DNA of 50,097 nt from Vibrio hangzhouensis (GTDB taxonomy: Bacteria; Pseudomonadota; Gammaproteobacteria; Enterobacterales; Vibrionaceae). The notes below the pieces were generated by a model. The model did no database searches. It worked only from the letters and a program-made list of their open reading frames with translations, and was not told where the DNA came from. Both the position numbers and the translations under genes were made by a program. The DNA lies in contig NZ_FNVG01000028.1 of the NCBI RefSeq assembly GCF_900107935.1, positions 1-50,097 of the forward strand, read 5' to 3'. Of the stretch, positions 25,219 to 33,976 are shown one piece after another (positions within the stretch are counted from its first letter, which is position 1; each line of letters starts with the position of its first letter).

Positions 25219-26574
25219 ATGATGCAGTTAACCCATAACGTGGAGGTGTTTCACCACGGCGGAAAACGGACCGTGACTGGTTCATGCCATGAACTGAGGA
25301 TTGGTGAAGAATCCATTCTGATTGATTGTGGTCTGTATCAGGGAAGTGATGAAAAGCAACACGATCTTGCTTTACCGTTTAACCTGCAACGTATCCAGGG
25401 GATCGTGCTTACTCATGCGCATATCGATCACATAGGCAGGATCCCGTGGTTAATGGCGGCCGGATACCGAGGCCCAATTTATTGCACGCCAGCTACTGCG
25501 TATCTGGTGCCACTGATGTTATCAGACGCTCTGAAGCTTCAATCCGGCCTGAGCGGCGCACAGATTGATATATGTATTGAGTTAGTCAGTAAACACTTAC
25601 GTCCCATTGCCTATAGCACTTGGGTACCCATTAAATCATGTCGCAACGATTACTTCAGCTACGTCAGGCTCAACCCTGCCGGGCACATATTAGGAAGTGC
25701 TTACGCGGAATTTAAGTTGCCCAACAATGAAATAGCGGTATTTTCAGGCGACCTGGGGCCAAGTCAAACCCCGTTGCTTCCCGACCCAGTTTCACCCCAA
25801 CGCGCTGACTACCTGTTCTTAGAGTCGACATATGGAGACAAACAACATGAATCCATCGATCAGCGCAGTGAGCGTTTACTCACTATTATCAATCGCAGCC
25901 TGAGAGACGGTGGTGCCATTGTTGTTCCTGCCTTCAGCGTCGGGCGTACTCAAGAGTTACTGTTCGATATTGAGTCGCTGCTGCATCAACATAAACTGAC
26001 CTCCAGGCTGCCGATCATTATAGACTCGCCGATGGCGGCGAAAGTAACCAAAGCGTATCGCCGCTATCGAAAGTTGTGGGCGCAGGAAGCTCAGCATAAA
26101 CTGCAGCAGGGGCGAAGGCCATTAGACTTTTCCCAGTGCATCGTCGTCGAAAGCCATCGCGAGCACAAACGGATCGTCAACCGACTGGCTTCAACCGGAG
26201 AGGCGGCGATTGTTGTGTCGGCGTCGGGTATGTGCCAGGGCGGGCGAGTGATGGAATATTTGAAAGCATTATTGCCGGACAAACGAACCGATATCCTTTT
26301 TTGTGGTTATCAGGCTGAAGGGACGCTGGGCCGAGATATCCAGCAAGGCAAAGATGAGGTCTGGATTGATGGCAAAACCATAAAAATCAACGCAAGCGTA
26401 CATTCAATATCAGGGTATTCTGCACATGCCGACCGAAGTGATCTCATCAAGTTTGTAGAAGGTTGCCAACCGCATCTCAAGCAGCTTCATCTGATTCATG
26501 GAGAAGATAGCGCCCGGCAAAACCTTGCGGCACAACTCAAGGTTCTCTATCCGAGTTGTGATGTTGTGGCGTGA
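25219..26574 (+). CDS. rjg: Metallo-beta-lactamase/beta-CASP RNA-processing protein (Rjg)
   Basis: A 451-aa protein of the CPSF-73/RNase J-like group. The metal-binding motif is LTHAHIDHIGR (HxHxDH at residues 66-71), followed by the metallo-beta-lactamase motifs PAGHILGSAY and FSGDLG, the ESTYGD element, a beta-CASP insert (FSVGRTQELL, DSPMAAKVTKAY, SASGMCQGGR), and the C-terminal RMMBL segment HSISGYSAHADRSDL. In Vibrio the rjg gene marks one border of O-antigen/capsule loci, which identifies the region. Two adjacent ATGs exist (25219 and 25222); GGAG at 25212-25215 is spaced better for the second. No direct part in sugar synthesis is implied. Confidence 0.92.
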   Translation: MMQLTHNVEVFHHGGKRTVTGSCHELRIGEESILIDCGLYQGSDEKQHDLALPFNLQRIQGIVLTHAHIDHIGRIPWLMAAGYRGPIYCTPATAYLVPLMLSDALKLQSGLSGAQIDICIELVSKHLRPIAYSTWVPIKSCRNDYFSYVRLNPAGHILGSAYAEFKLPNNEIAVFSGDLGPSQTPLLPDPVSPQRADYLFLESTYGDKQHESIDQRSERLLTIINRSLRDGGAIVVPAFSVGRTQELLFDIESLLHQHKLTSRLPIIIDSPMAAKVTKAYRRYRKLWAQEAQHKLQQGRRPLDFSQCIVVESHREHKRIVNRLASTGEAAIVVSASGMCQGGRVMEYLKALLPDKRTDILFCGYQAEGTLGRDIQQGKDEVWIDGKTIKINASVHSISGYSAHADRSDLIKFVEGCQPHLKQLHLIHGEDSARQNLAAQLKVLYPSCDVVA

Positions 26575-26998
26575 AGATGATACAGTGAATTTGGTCAAAT
26601 TATGGGTATTGATTAACGCGTAGGGAAAGGTGTTGCAAGGTTCACGGGTTGATTGGTTTTTTGTGGTGTGATCTGCAAAGCTTATGTCAGGGGTTTGTAA
26701 ATTTGATACACCTCAAAGTTTTATGAAACTAGATGTTACAGGTTAAAGTTTCCCTTTTATTTTAAGTATACATAGTAAACAATGCCGCTCATTCAAGGAA
26801 AAGGATTGTGAAGAAGAGCACATAAGTGCCGTTCACAGAGAAAGAAAACTCAAGAGATAAAGCAGACTTAGATGGATGTAGCTTTAGAACTTGAGATGAC
26901 GTTGGTTGTCGCAGTAGGTTTTATAGTCCCCTCTCTTCTTTATATCGAATCACGATGTTCGACTTATGGCGCATGCGTGCCCGTTAAGTTGGCGTATT

Positions 26999-27030
26999 TC
27001 GTGCTCTCGTGCTCTCGTGTTTTCGTGCTC
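26999..27030 (+). repeat. 8-bp tandem repeat TCGTGCTC, four units
   Basis: Four consecutive 8-bp units: TCGTGCTC, TCGTGCTC, TCGTGTTT (two mismatches), TCGTGCTC. They lie in the operon leader about 110 bp before the ops element. Copy-number change here could alter leader length but not a reading frame. Confidence 0.85.
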
Positions 27031-27118
27031 TCGCACCACCGTAAGGTTTCCTATATAATCACCGCAAATTATCTTTATGGGGATTGCTCCCTTTAGAGTC
27101 AGATAAATTGATCGACCA

Positions 27119-27151
27119 GCTTTTGAGGGCTTGACTCAAGGGCGGTAGCAT
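27119..27151 (+). promoter_or_regulatory. JUMPstart/ops element
   Basis: GGCGGTAGCAT at 27141-27151 matches the ops core GGCGGTAGCGT recognised by RfaH on paused RNA polymerase. Just upstream, CTTTTGAG and CTCAAGGG can pair (with G-U pairs) into the stem-loop typical of JUMPstart. It is 23 nt before rmlB. The long operon that follows (12 kb, AT-rich distal part) is the kind that needs RfaH antitermination. Only one ops core was found in the window. Confidence 0.85.
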
Positions 27152-27173
27152 ATAAAAAATAAAGGAACGTTAG

Positions 27174-28238
27174 ATGAAGCTACTTGTAACAGGCGGCGCA
27201 GGGTTTATAGGCTCAGCGGTTGTTCGCCATATAATCAACGACACCAATGACTCAGTGGTAAACATTGATTCACTGACTTATGCCGGTAACCTAGAGTCAC
27301 TTGAAGAGATTGACTCCAATGAGCGTTATGCATTTGAGCAAGTCGATATTTGTGACCGCGCAGCACTAGATCGTGTGTTTGCAGAGCACAAACCCGATGC
27401 GGTCATGCATTTGGCGGCTGAGTCTCATGTTGATCGATCGATTGATGGTCCTGCTGCTTTCATCGAAACGAATATTGTCGGTACCTACAATTTACTCGAG
27501 GCTGCTCGAGCCTATTGGAATAATCTGGATAAAGATAAACAGCAAGTATTCCGCTTTCATCACATTTCTACTGATGAAGTATATGGTGACCTTGAAGGCA
27601 CCGATGACCTGTTCACTGAAGAAACTTCTTATGAGCCGTCCTCTCCTTACTCTGCATCAAAGGCGTCAAGCGACCACTTAGTAAGGGCATGGTTGAGAAC
27701 ATATGGTCTTCCTACCATCGTGACTAACTGCTCAAACAACTATGGTCCATATCACTTCCCGGAGAAGTTGATTCCCCTCATGATTCTGAATGCTTTGGAC
27801 GGAAAGTCGTTACCAGTTTACGGTGACGGCATGCAGATCCGTGACTGGCTGTTTGTAGAAGATCACGCTAGAGCACTATATAAAGTGGTTACAGAAGGTG
27901 TGGTAGGAGAAACCTATAATATTGGTGGCCATAACGAGAAAGCGAACATCGAAGTCGTCAAGACTATCTGTGCATTGCTAGAAGAGTTGGTTCCGAACAA
28001 ACCGGAAGGTGTAAACGCCTATGAAGAGCTGATCACTTACGTGACAGACCGCCCAGGCCACGATGTGCGCTATGCGATTGACGCATCTAAGATTGAGCGT
28101 GAATTGGGATGGAAACCAGAAGAAACCTTCGAATCAGGTATTCGTAAAACCGTCGAGTGGTATTTGAACAACAAACCTTGGTGGAGTCGTGTGCTTGATG
28201 GCTCATACAGCTTAGAGCGTTTAGGGGCAGAAAAGTAA
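27174..28238 (+). CDS. rmlB: dTDP-glucose 4,6-dehydratase
   Basis: The second enzyme of dTDP-L-rhamnose synthesis. The 354-aa extended SDR has TGGAGFIGSAVV (NAD binding), DSLTYAGN, HLAAESHVDRSIDGP, HISTDEVYGDL (catalytic TDE of 4,6-dehydratases), YSASKASSDHLVRAW (YxxxK), NCSNNYGPYHFPEKLIP and DWLFVEDHARAL. It opens the rmlBADC operon 23 nt after the ops element. A strong AAAGGAACG ribosome site precedes the ATG. Confidence 0.97.
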   Translation: MKLLVTGGAGFIGSAVVRHIINDTNDSVVNIDSLTYAGNLESLEEIDSNERYAFEQVDICDRAALDRVFAEHKPDAVMHLAAESHVDRSIDGPAAFIETNIVGTYNLLEAARAYWNNLDKDKQQVFRFHHISTDEVYGDLEGTDDLFTEETSYEPSSPYSASKASSDHLVRAWLRTYGLPTIVTNCSNNYGPYHFPEKLIPLMILNALDGKSLPVYGDGMQIRDWLFVEDHARALYKVVTEGVVGETYNIGGHNEKANIEVVKTICALLEELVPNKPEGVNAYEELITYVTDRPGHDVRYAIDASKIERELGWKPEETFESGIRKTVEWYLNNKPWWSRVLDGSYSLERLGAEK

Positions 28239-28239
28239 T

Positions 28240-29133
28240 ATGAAAGGAATCGTATTGGCTGGTGGGTCTGGTACCCGCCTTTATCCGCTGACACGCGGGA
28301 CTTCTAAACAACTACTTCCAATCTACGATAAACCAATGGTTTATTATCCGATCTCTACGCTGATGCTGGCAGGCATTCGCGACATTTTGATCATTACAAC
28401 ACCTGAAGACCAGGCTGGTTTCCAGCGACTACTGGGTGATGGTAGTGATTATGGCATTAACCTAGAGTATGCCATTCAGCCTAGTCCGGATGGCCTTGCT
28501 CAGGCATTCATCATTGGTGAAGAGTTCATTGGTGATGATTCAGTTTGTCTAGTTCTTGGAGACAATATCTTCTACGGCCAGGCGTTCAGTAAACAGCTAC
28601 AAAATGCTCGGGAATTAACAGAGCAAGGCTTAGCTACAGTATTTGGCTACAAAGTAAAAGATCCGGAGCGATTTGGTGTGGTCGAGTTTGACGCAGATAT
28701 GAAAGCACTCTCCATCGAAGAGAAACCAAAACAGCCAAAATCAGACTATGCCGTTACTGGTCTTTATTTTTATGACAATCGTGTTGTTGAGCTTGCGAAA
28801 CAAGTTAAACCTTCAGAGCGCGGTGAGCTAGAAATTACCACGCTGAACGAGATGTATCTCAATGATGGCTCGTTAAATGTGGAGTTGCTAGGTCGTGGCT
28901 TTGCGTGGTTGGATACTGGTACTCATGAGAGCCTCCACGAAGCTTCCTCTTTTGTTCAAACGATTGAACATGTCCAAGGGTTAAAGGTGGCATGTTTAGA
29001 GGAGATCGCTTGGCAAAACCAATGGCTGTCTGATGAAGCCTTGAGTGATATAGCCGAGCCCATGCTTAAAAATGAGTATGGTCAGTATTTGATGAGACTG
29101 ATTGAAGACAAGCGCAAAAGAGTGAATAAATAA
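28240..29133 (+). CDS. rmlA: Glucose-1-phosphate thymidylyltransferase
   Basis: It makes dTDP-glucose, the first step of the rhamnose pathway. The 297-aa protein has LAGGSGTRLYPLTRGTSKQLLPIYDKPM (split function: nucleotide loop and catalytic lysine), YYPISTLMLAGIRDIL, LVLGDNIFYG, VVEFDADMKALSIEEKPK, GLYFYDNRV and FAWLDTGTHESL. It begins 1 nt after the rmlB stop and its stop shares a base with the rmlD start, so translation is coupled. Confidence 0.97.
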   Translation: MKGIVLAGGSGTRLYPLTRGTSKQLLPIYDKPMVYYPISTLMLAGIRDILIITTPEDQAGFQRLLGDGSDYGINLEYAIQPSPDGLAQAFIIGEEFIGDDSVCLVLGDNIFYGQAFSKQLQNARELTEQGLATVFGYKVKDPERFGVVEFDADMKALSIEEKPKQPKSDYAVTGLYFYDNRVVELAKQVKPSERGELEITTLNEMYLNDGSLNVELLGRGFAWLDTGTHESLHEASSFVQTIEHVQGLKVACLEEIAWQNQWLSDEALSDIAEPMLKNEYGQYLMRLIEDKRKRVNK

Positions 29134-30011
29134 TGAAAGTATTGATTACAGGCAGCCATGGACAAGTTGGTCACTGCCTGGTAGAGCGTTTAAATAAGCG
29201 TGAAGATATCGATGTTGTTGCTTATGACCGTGACGTGCTTGATATCACCAATAAAGAGCAAGTTCAGGCTGTAATCGCTGAGTTGATGCCAAATGTAATA
29301 ATTAATGCCGCTGCGCATACGGCTGTTGATAAAGCTGAAAGTGATGTCGAACCTAGCTTCGCTATCAATCGTGATGGCCCAATGAACCTTGCGATGGCCG
29401 CAGAGAGTGTAGGCGCGTTATTACTCCACATTTCAACAGACTATGTCTTTGATGGAAGTAAAACTGAACCTTATTCAGAGTCTGACACGACAGGGCCACA
29501 GGGTGTATACGGCAAGAGTAAGTTAGCGGGTGAGTTAGCGGTTCAGGAGCATTGCTCGAAATATGCCATTTTGCGTACTGCATGGGTATTTGGTGAGCAT
29601 GGAAACAACTTTGTGAAAACGATGCTGAGGTTGGGTGCCGACAGACCGGAATTAGGGATCATCGGTGATCAATTTGGTGGTCCAACTTATGCTGGCGACA
29701 TCGCTGATGCGCTTATTACAATGATGGATAAATTTGCTGTTGCTGATAATGATCTTTCGGGGGTTTATCACTATTCCGGTGCTCCTCATGTGAGTTGGTA
29801 CGAGTTCGCTAAAGAAATATTCTTTGCTGCGGATAAATATAGTGTTTTGAAAAGTACGCCATTGGTCAATGAAATCACTGCAGACCAATACCCACTACCA
29901 GCGCCTAGACCTGCTAACTCAAGATTAAATTGCAGCAAAATCGAGTCTGTATTTGGAATTGTCCCAAGTGACTGGAAGTTAGCATTGAACAATATTGCGG
30001 AATACAAATAA
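29133..30011 (+). CDS. rmlD: dTDP-4-dehydrorhamnose reductase
   Basis: The last step to dTDP-L-rhamnose. The 292-aa SDR has ITGSHGQVGHCL (cofactor binding), INAAAHTAVDKAE, HISTDYVFDGSK, YGKSKLAGE (YxxxK), RTAWVFGEHGNNFVKTML, DQFGGPTYAGDIADAL and HYSGAPHVSWYEFAKEIF. Starts and stops overlap with both neighbours by one base. Here rmlC follows rmlD. Confidence 0.96.
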   Translation: MKVLITGSHGQVGHCLVERLNKREDIDVVAYDRDVLDITNKEQVQAVIAELMPNVIINAAAHTAVDKAESDVEPSFAINRDGPMNLAMAAESVGALLLHISTDYVFDGSKTEPYSESDTTGPQGVYGKSKLAGELAVQEHCSKYAILRTAWVFGEHGNNFVKTMLRLGADRPELGIIGDQFGGPTYAGDIADALITMMDKFAVADNDLSGVYHYSGAPHVSWYEFAKEIFFAADKYSVLKSTPLVNEITADQYPLPAPRPANSRLNCSKIESVFGIVPSDWKLALNNIAEYK

Positions 30012-30565
30012 TGAAAGTAATTGATACCAAAATCCCAGACGTAAAAATCATTGAACCACAAGTTTTTGGCGATGAACGTGGTTTCTTCATGGAAACTTGG
30101 CAGCAAAAGAAATTTGAAGAGCTGGTTACTGGTGGCAAGCCGACCACATTTGTTCAAGACAATCACTCTAAATCTAAGAAAGGTATTCTGCGAGGTCTAC
30201 ATTATCAGACGGAAAACACGCAAGGTAAGTTAGTTCGAGTTGTATCAGGTGAAGTTTTTGATGTGGCTGTGGACGTTCGTAAGGATTCGCCAACACTTGG
30301 TCAGTGGGTTGGCGTATATCTTTCTGCAGAAAATAAACGACAACTATGGGTGCCAGAAGGCTTTGCGCATGGTTTTTACGTGACGAGTGAAGAAGCGGAG
30401 TTTGTATACAAGTGTACAGATTATTATAACCCAACAGCAGAACACTCTATTGTGTGGGATGATTCCGAGTTAGCTATTGAATGGCCCATCGAGGAAGGGG
30501 GTCAACCTTCACTTTCAGCGAAAGATGCAGATGGCTTATCATTGTCAAAAGCGGTGAAGCTGTAA
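30011..30565 (+). CDS. rmlC: dTDP-4-dehydrorhamnose 3,5-epimerase
   Basis: The epimerase step between RmlB and RmlD. A 184-aa cupin with PQVFGDERGFFMETW, FVQDNHSKSKKGILRGLHYQ (catalytic histidine in RGLHYQ), GEVFDVAVDVRKDSPTLGQWVG, LWVPEGFAHGFYVTS and CTDYYNPTAEHSIVWDD. The completed rml set implies L-rhamnose in the ABC-exported glycan. After its stop, 65 bp with a possible GTGCGCCC/GGGAGCAC stem lead to wzm, and base composition becomes AT-rich. Confidence 0.96.
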   Translation: MKVIDTKIPDVKIIEPQVFGDERGFFMETWQQKKFEELVTGGKPTTFVQDNHSKSKKGILRGLHYQTENTQGKLVRVVSGEVFDVAVDVRKDSPTLGQWVGVYLSAENKRQLWVPEGFAHGFYVTSEEAEFVYKCTDYYNPTAEHSIVWDDSELAIEWPIEEGGQPSLSAKDADGLSLSKAVKL

Positions 30566-30630
30566 AAATCATATGGTGCGCCCACTGATATGTTACTAAG
30601 GGAGCACACAGATGTTGCTAGGATATATTG

Positions 30631-31449
30631 ATGTTTAATGTTGTAAAAATACTAGTGCAGCCATTTAGTCTTTTTATTCATAATAAAGACTTAATTCTAA
30701 GTATGACTAAGAAAGATGTAATTGGTCGATATAGGGGTTCTGTACTAGGTATTTTTTGGAGTTTTTGTACTCCACTTTTCATGCTCGGTTTATATACTTT
30801 CTTTTTTAGGTTTGTCTTCAAGGCTAAATGGCCAGATGTTGGTGATACAACTGCAGATTATGCAGTTATGCTCTTCGCAGGTTTGGTCATTCATGCGATG
30901 GCAGCTGATATGATAGGCAGATCTGCTGGAGTAATTGTTGGAAATGTAAATCTAGTTAAGAAAGTGGTTTTTCCAATAGCGGTTCTTCCTTGGGTAACAC
31001 TCCTATCAAGCTTGTTCCATTTATTAGTTAGCATGATCGTTTTAATTATGTTCTTTTTAGTAAGTGGTGGAAGTATACAGTGGACTTTAATACTATTCCC
31101 AATAGTCATTTTGCCAATGGTTTTTATGTTTATGGGAGTTGCTTGGTTTTTTGCTGCTCTTGGAGCTTATCTTCGTGATATAGAACAAATCATGGGTACT
31201 TTGATTACCTTTCTGTTGTTTACTAGTACTGTGTTTTTCTCGATAGATCACGCTCCAAGTGCAATTAAACCTATTTTACTACTTAATCCTATTACCCAAA
31301 TAATCAATGACTTGAGAAATATTCTTGTCTATGGATTTTTGCCGGACTTTTCAAGTTTGTCAATATATTTTGGCTTCGCTTTAGTTAGCTTTTATTTAGG
31401 TTACATGTTTTTCCAAAAAGTCCAAAAAGGCTTTTCTGATGTTTTATAA
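30631..31449 (+). CDS. wzm: ABC-2 type polysaccharide export permease
   Basis: A 272-aa inner-membrane protein with six hydrophobic segments, the permease of an O-antigen/teichoic-acid type ABC exporter. The N-terminal SMTKKDVIGRYRGSVLGIFWSF segment is the amphipathic gate-helix region typical of Wzm, and WFFAALGAYLRDIEQIMGTLITFLLFTSTVFFS with LLNPITQIINDLRNIL are family signatures. The ATG at 30631 is preferred over TTG at 30628. It is followed 13 nt later by wzt. The exporter moves the completed lipid-linked chain across the inner membrane. Confidence 0.93.
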   Translation: MFNVVKILVQPFSLFIHNKDLILSMTKKDVIGRYRGSVLGIFWSFCTPLFMLGLYTFFFRFVFKAKWPDVGDTTADYAVMLFAGLVIHAMAADMIGRSAGVIVGNVNLVKKVVFPIAVLPWVTLLSSLFHLLVSMIVLIMFFLVSGGSIQWTLILFPIVILPMVFMFMGVAWFFAALGAYLRDIEQIMGTLITFLLFTSTVFFSIDHAPSAIKPILLLNPITQIINDLRNILVYGFLPDFSSLSIYFGFALVSFYLGYMFFQKVQKGFSDVL

Positions 31450-31462
31450 GGGATGCTAAATA

Positions 31463-32821
31463 ATGAGCGAAACTGTTATTAAATTAGATGGTATCTCAAA
31501 AAGTTTTCATATATATGATAAGCCTATTGACCGTTTGCTAGAAAACTTTTTTTCTAAGTCACAGCGACATCGAAAATTTGAAGCTTTGAAGAATGTCTCA
31601 TTTGAGATTAAAAAAGGTGAAACTGTTGGCTTAGTGGGTGCAAATGGTGCGGGCAAGTCAACTTTACTTCAAATAATCTGTGGAACTTTGACGCAAACAT
31701 CAGGAGAGTTGGGTGTTTCTGGGCGAATTTCTGCGCTATTGGAGTTAGGGTCTGGGTTTAATCCAGAATTTACAGGAAGAGAGAATATTTATTTCTTTGC
31801 GGCAATGCAAGGTATGAAGAAAACCGAAATTGAGCGTAAGATAAATGATATTTTGTCGTTTGCTGATATTGGTGAATTTGTAGACCAACCAGTAAAGACA
31901 TACTCTAGTGGCATGTATGTAAGGTTGGCATTTGCAGCTGCAATTCATGTTGAGCCAGACATTTTAGTGGTTGATGAAGCACTAGCCGTTGGTGATGAGG
32001 CTTTTCAAAATAAATGTTATTCAAGAATTAATGCTCTAAGAGATTCGGGGGTAACTGTACTTTTTGTTACACACTCACCGCAAACAGTTATGTCGCTATG
32101 TGATAGAGCGATGTTGTTTGATCATGGTGAACTACTTTTGGATGACAATCCAAAGGATGTCATATCATGCTATCAGAAGCTTCTTTATGCTCCGGATGAA
32201 AAAAAGAGTTTATTACGTAGTTTATTGTTAAGTGAAGGTGCATCTGCATTAAAGTCTGACTCAAAAGTTCAGAAACAAAGGGCACAAGGCAACGATAAAA
32301 GAGATAAAAGGGACGAAGCTAGTTTAAATGACAATGATGAGTATTTTGAAGAAGGGTTAAAATCTCAACCTGTTGTGTATGAAAGTGACGGAGCAGAAAT
32401 ACTAAATCCTCACATTACAACTTTGGATGGAGATAAAGTTAATGTTTTAATCCGAGGAAAGGAATATAAATATAATTATAATGTTAAATTCTCTTCCTCA
32501 GTTACCATGGTAAGGTTTGCAATGGTAATTAAAATGTTGAATGGTACTGAATTGGGGGGGTACATTAGCTCTCATGATGCCTACTCAGGAATAGATAGTA
32601 TCAGTTCAGGTGTAGAATATACCACTTCATTTAAGTTCAAAGCGAGTTTGAACCCGGGAGTGTATGCGCTAAATGCAGGTGTGCGTGGAATAAATCAAGG
32701 GGATGAGGATTTTCTTGCGAGAGTATTAGATACCTACCTATTTAGAGTATTACCTGTCAAAGAGCAGTGTGAAACGTGTTATATAGATTTTAACGTAGAA
32801 CAATCACATTCAATCAATTGA
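31463..32821 (+). CDS. wzt: ABC polysaccharide export ATPase with C-terminal carbohydrate-binding domain
   Basis: A 452-aa protein. The ATPase domain has GANGAGKST (59-67), the signature YSSGMYVRLAFAAA (147-160) and ILVVDEALAVGD (167-178). A charged linker (about 245-300) leads to a beta-rich C-terminal domain (about 300-450; FKASLNPGVYALNAGVRG, LDTYLFRVLP). In E. coli O9a such a C-terminal domain binds the chemically modified non-reducing end of the glycan, so export depends on chain termination. Its presence predicts that this locus encodes a terminating modification enzyme. The next gene, 7 nt away, is a sulfotransferase. Confidence 0.93.
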   Translation: MSETVIKLDGISKSFHIYDKPIDRLLENFFSKSQRHRKFEALKNVSFEIKKGETVGLVGANGAGKSTLLQIICGTLTQTSGELGVSGRISALLELGSGFNPEFTGRENIYFFAAMQGMKKTEIERKINDILSFADIGEFVDQPVKTYSSGMYVRLAFAAAIHVEPDILVVDEALAVGDEAFQNKCYSRINALRDSGVTVLFVTHSPQTVMSLCDRAMLFDHGELLLDDNPKDVISCYQKLLYAPDEKKSLLRSLLLSEGASALKSDSKVQKQRAQGNDKRDKRDEASLNDNDEYFEEGLKSQPVVYESDGAEILNPHITTLDGDKVNVLIRGKEYKYNYNVKFSSSVTMVRFAMVIKMLNGTELGGYISSHDAYSGIDSISSGVEYTTSFKFKASLNPGVYALNAGVRGINQGDEDFLARVLDTYLFRVLPVKEQCETCYIDFNVEQSHSIN

Positions 32822-32828
32822 GACCTTT

Positions 32829-33953
32829 ATGAAAACAGTGATAGTTTTGGGTATGCATCGGAGTGGAACTAGCTCCGTTGCACGAGCTTTGAGTACTATG
32901 GGCATAGAGCTTGGTGATAACCTTTTAGACGCAAAACAAGATAATCTAAAGGGATTTTGGGAAGATAATACTCTTTTGGAGATAAATGAGTCGATTCTAA
33001 AACTAAATGGAAAGAATTGGGATTCATTTGGACCGATAAACACGCCTTTACCTGATAAGGAGCTACTTAAAGCTACGAAATACTTATGCGCACAACATGA
33101 AGTTCATGACACTTGGGGCTTTAAAGATCCCCGTTCTATGAGACTCATATCTTTCTGGGAAGCTGTTTCAAAAAGAGTTAATTCAGAGCTGCAGTATTGC
33201 CTTGTTATTCGAAATCCCTTGAGTGTGATTGATTCATTAAAAAAGAGGAATTCTTTTAATGAAAGGAAATCGGCACTTTTATGGTATGCTTATTATATGG
33301 ACGCGCTGAGTTCATTAAAAGGTCAGAAGTTGGTCGTAATCGATTATGATACTCTAATGATGAATCCTAGAGATGAAATGCTCAGGGTGTCCTCTGCTCT
33401 TGATAAAAAAGAAAGACTGAACACTGATGAACTAAATGAGTATTGCCAAGGTTTTATTGATAGCAGTTTAAGACATTCAAAATATACTTTGAATGACCTT
33501 GATAATAGTGATTCTGTTTCAGAAAAAACAAAGGAGCTTTATAAATTCTTGTTGGAGATTTCTAGAGATGAGCTTATAGCACTTCCAAAAGACTATAATA
33601 AGAACATTGATGATTGGTCATTTGTTAACAATAATTTTCCTGAAGTATTTGAGCTAATTAATGAATTGGCCAAATCAAGTGAAGAGCTCTTGACTGATTA
33701 TGCGTATAGCTCAGAAAGACTAGAGATCGCTTTAAAACATGTTGAACACACCTTATCCGAAAGAGACTCAGCGTTAAATGAACGTGATATTGAGCTTCAA
33801 CGTCATCAAATGGCATTAGAATGTATCGCATCTTACAAATCTGATGTAGAGCTTTTATCAAGTAAGTGTCTTGCTCTGGAAAAAGAGTTGGAAGCGATAA
33901 AATCAAAAGAAAACTCATCCCTCATAGGGAAAATAAAGAATTTTCTAAAATAA
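32829..33953 (+). CDS. PAPS-dependent sulfotransferase with C-terminal coiled coil
   Basis: A 374-aa protein. The N-terminal sulfotransferase domain has the 5'-phosphosulfate loop GMHRSGTSS (8-16), WGFKDPRSMRL (96-106) and the 3'-phosphate region CLVIRNPLSVIDSL (124-137), with ALLWYAYYMDAL following. From about residue 275 to 361 the sequence is heptad-like and highly charged (SSERLEIALKHVEHTLSERD, ALNERDIELQRHQMALE, LALEKELEAIKSKE), a predicted coiled coil. It ends in an amphipathic SLIGKIKNFLK that could touch the membrane. It lies directly after wzt, as wbdD does in E. coli O8/O9a. A role in capping and measuring chains is inferred; sulfation of an internal sugar is the alternative. Confidence 0.85.
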   Translation: MKTVIVLGMHRSGTSSVARALSTMGIELGDNLLDAKQDNLKGFWEDNTLLEINESILKLNGKNWDSFGPINTPLPDKELLKATKYLCAQHEVHDTWGFKDPRSMRLISFWEAVSKRVNSELQYCLVIRNPLSVIDSLKKRNSFNERKSALLWYAYYMDALSSLKGQKLVVIDYDTLMMNPRDEMLRVSSALDKKERLNTDELNEYCQGFIDSSLRHSKYTLNDLDNSDSVSEKTKELYKFLLEISRDELIALPKDYNKNIDDWSFVNNNFPEVFELINELAKSSEELLTDYAYSSERLEIALKHVEHTLSERDSALNERDIELQRHQMALECIASYKSDVELLSSKCLALEKELEAIKSKENSSLIGKIKNFLK

Positions 33954-33976
33954 ATCTTAGCGGAGAAAATATATTG

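Larger units (their letters stand above)
26575..27173 (+). promoter_or_regulatory. Long leader region of the rml-wzm-wzt operon
   Basis: About 600 bp between rjg and rmlB without a credible gene. A 74-codon frame at 26872-27096 crosses a tandem repeat and has no ribosome site. The segment contains a TCGTGCTC tandem repeat and ends in a JUMPstart-like ops element. Such long untranslated leaders are usual upstream of RfaH-controlled surface-polysaccharide operons. Exact promoter boxes were not identified. Confidence 0.6.

Noticed and set aside
26872..27096. 74-codon open frame in the rml leader
   Set aside because: No ribosome site, runs through a tandem repeat, no recognisable protein pattern; fits an untranslated JUMPstart leader.
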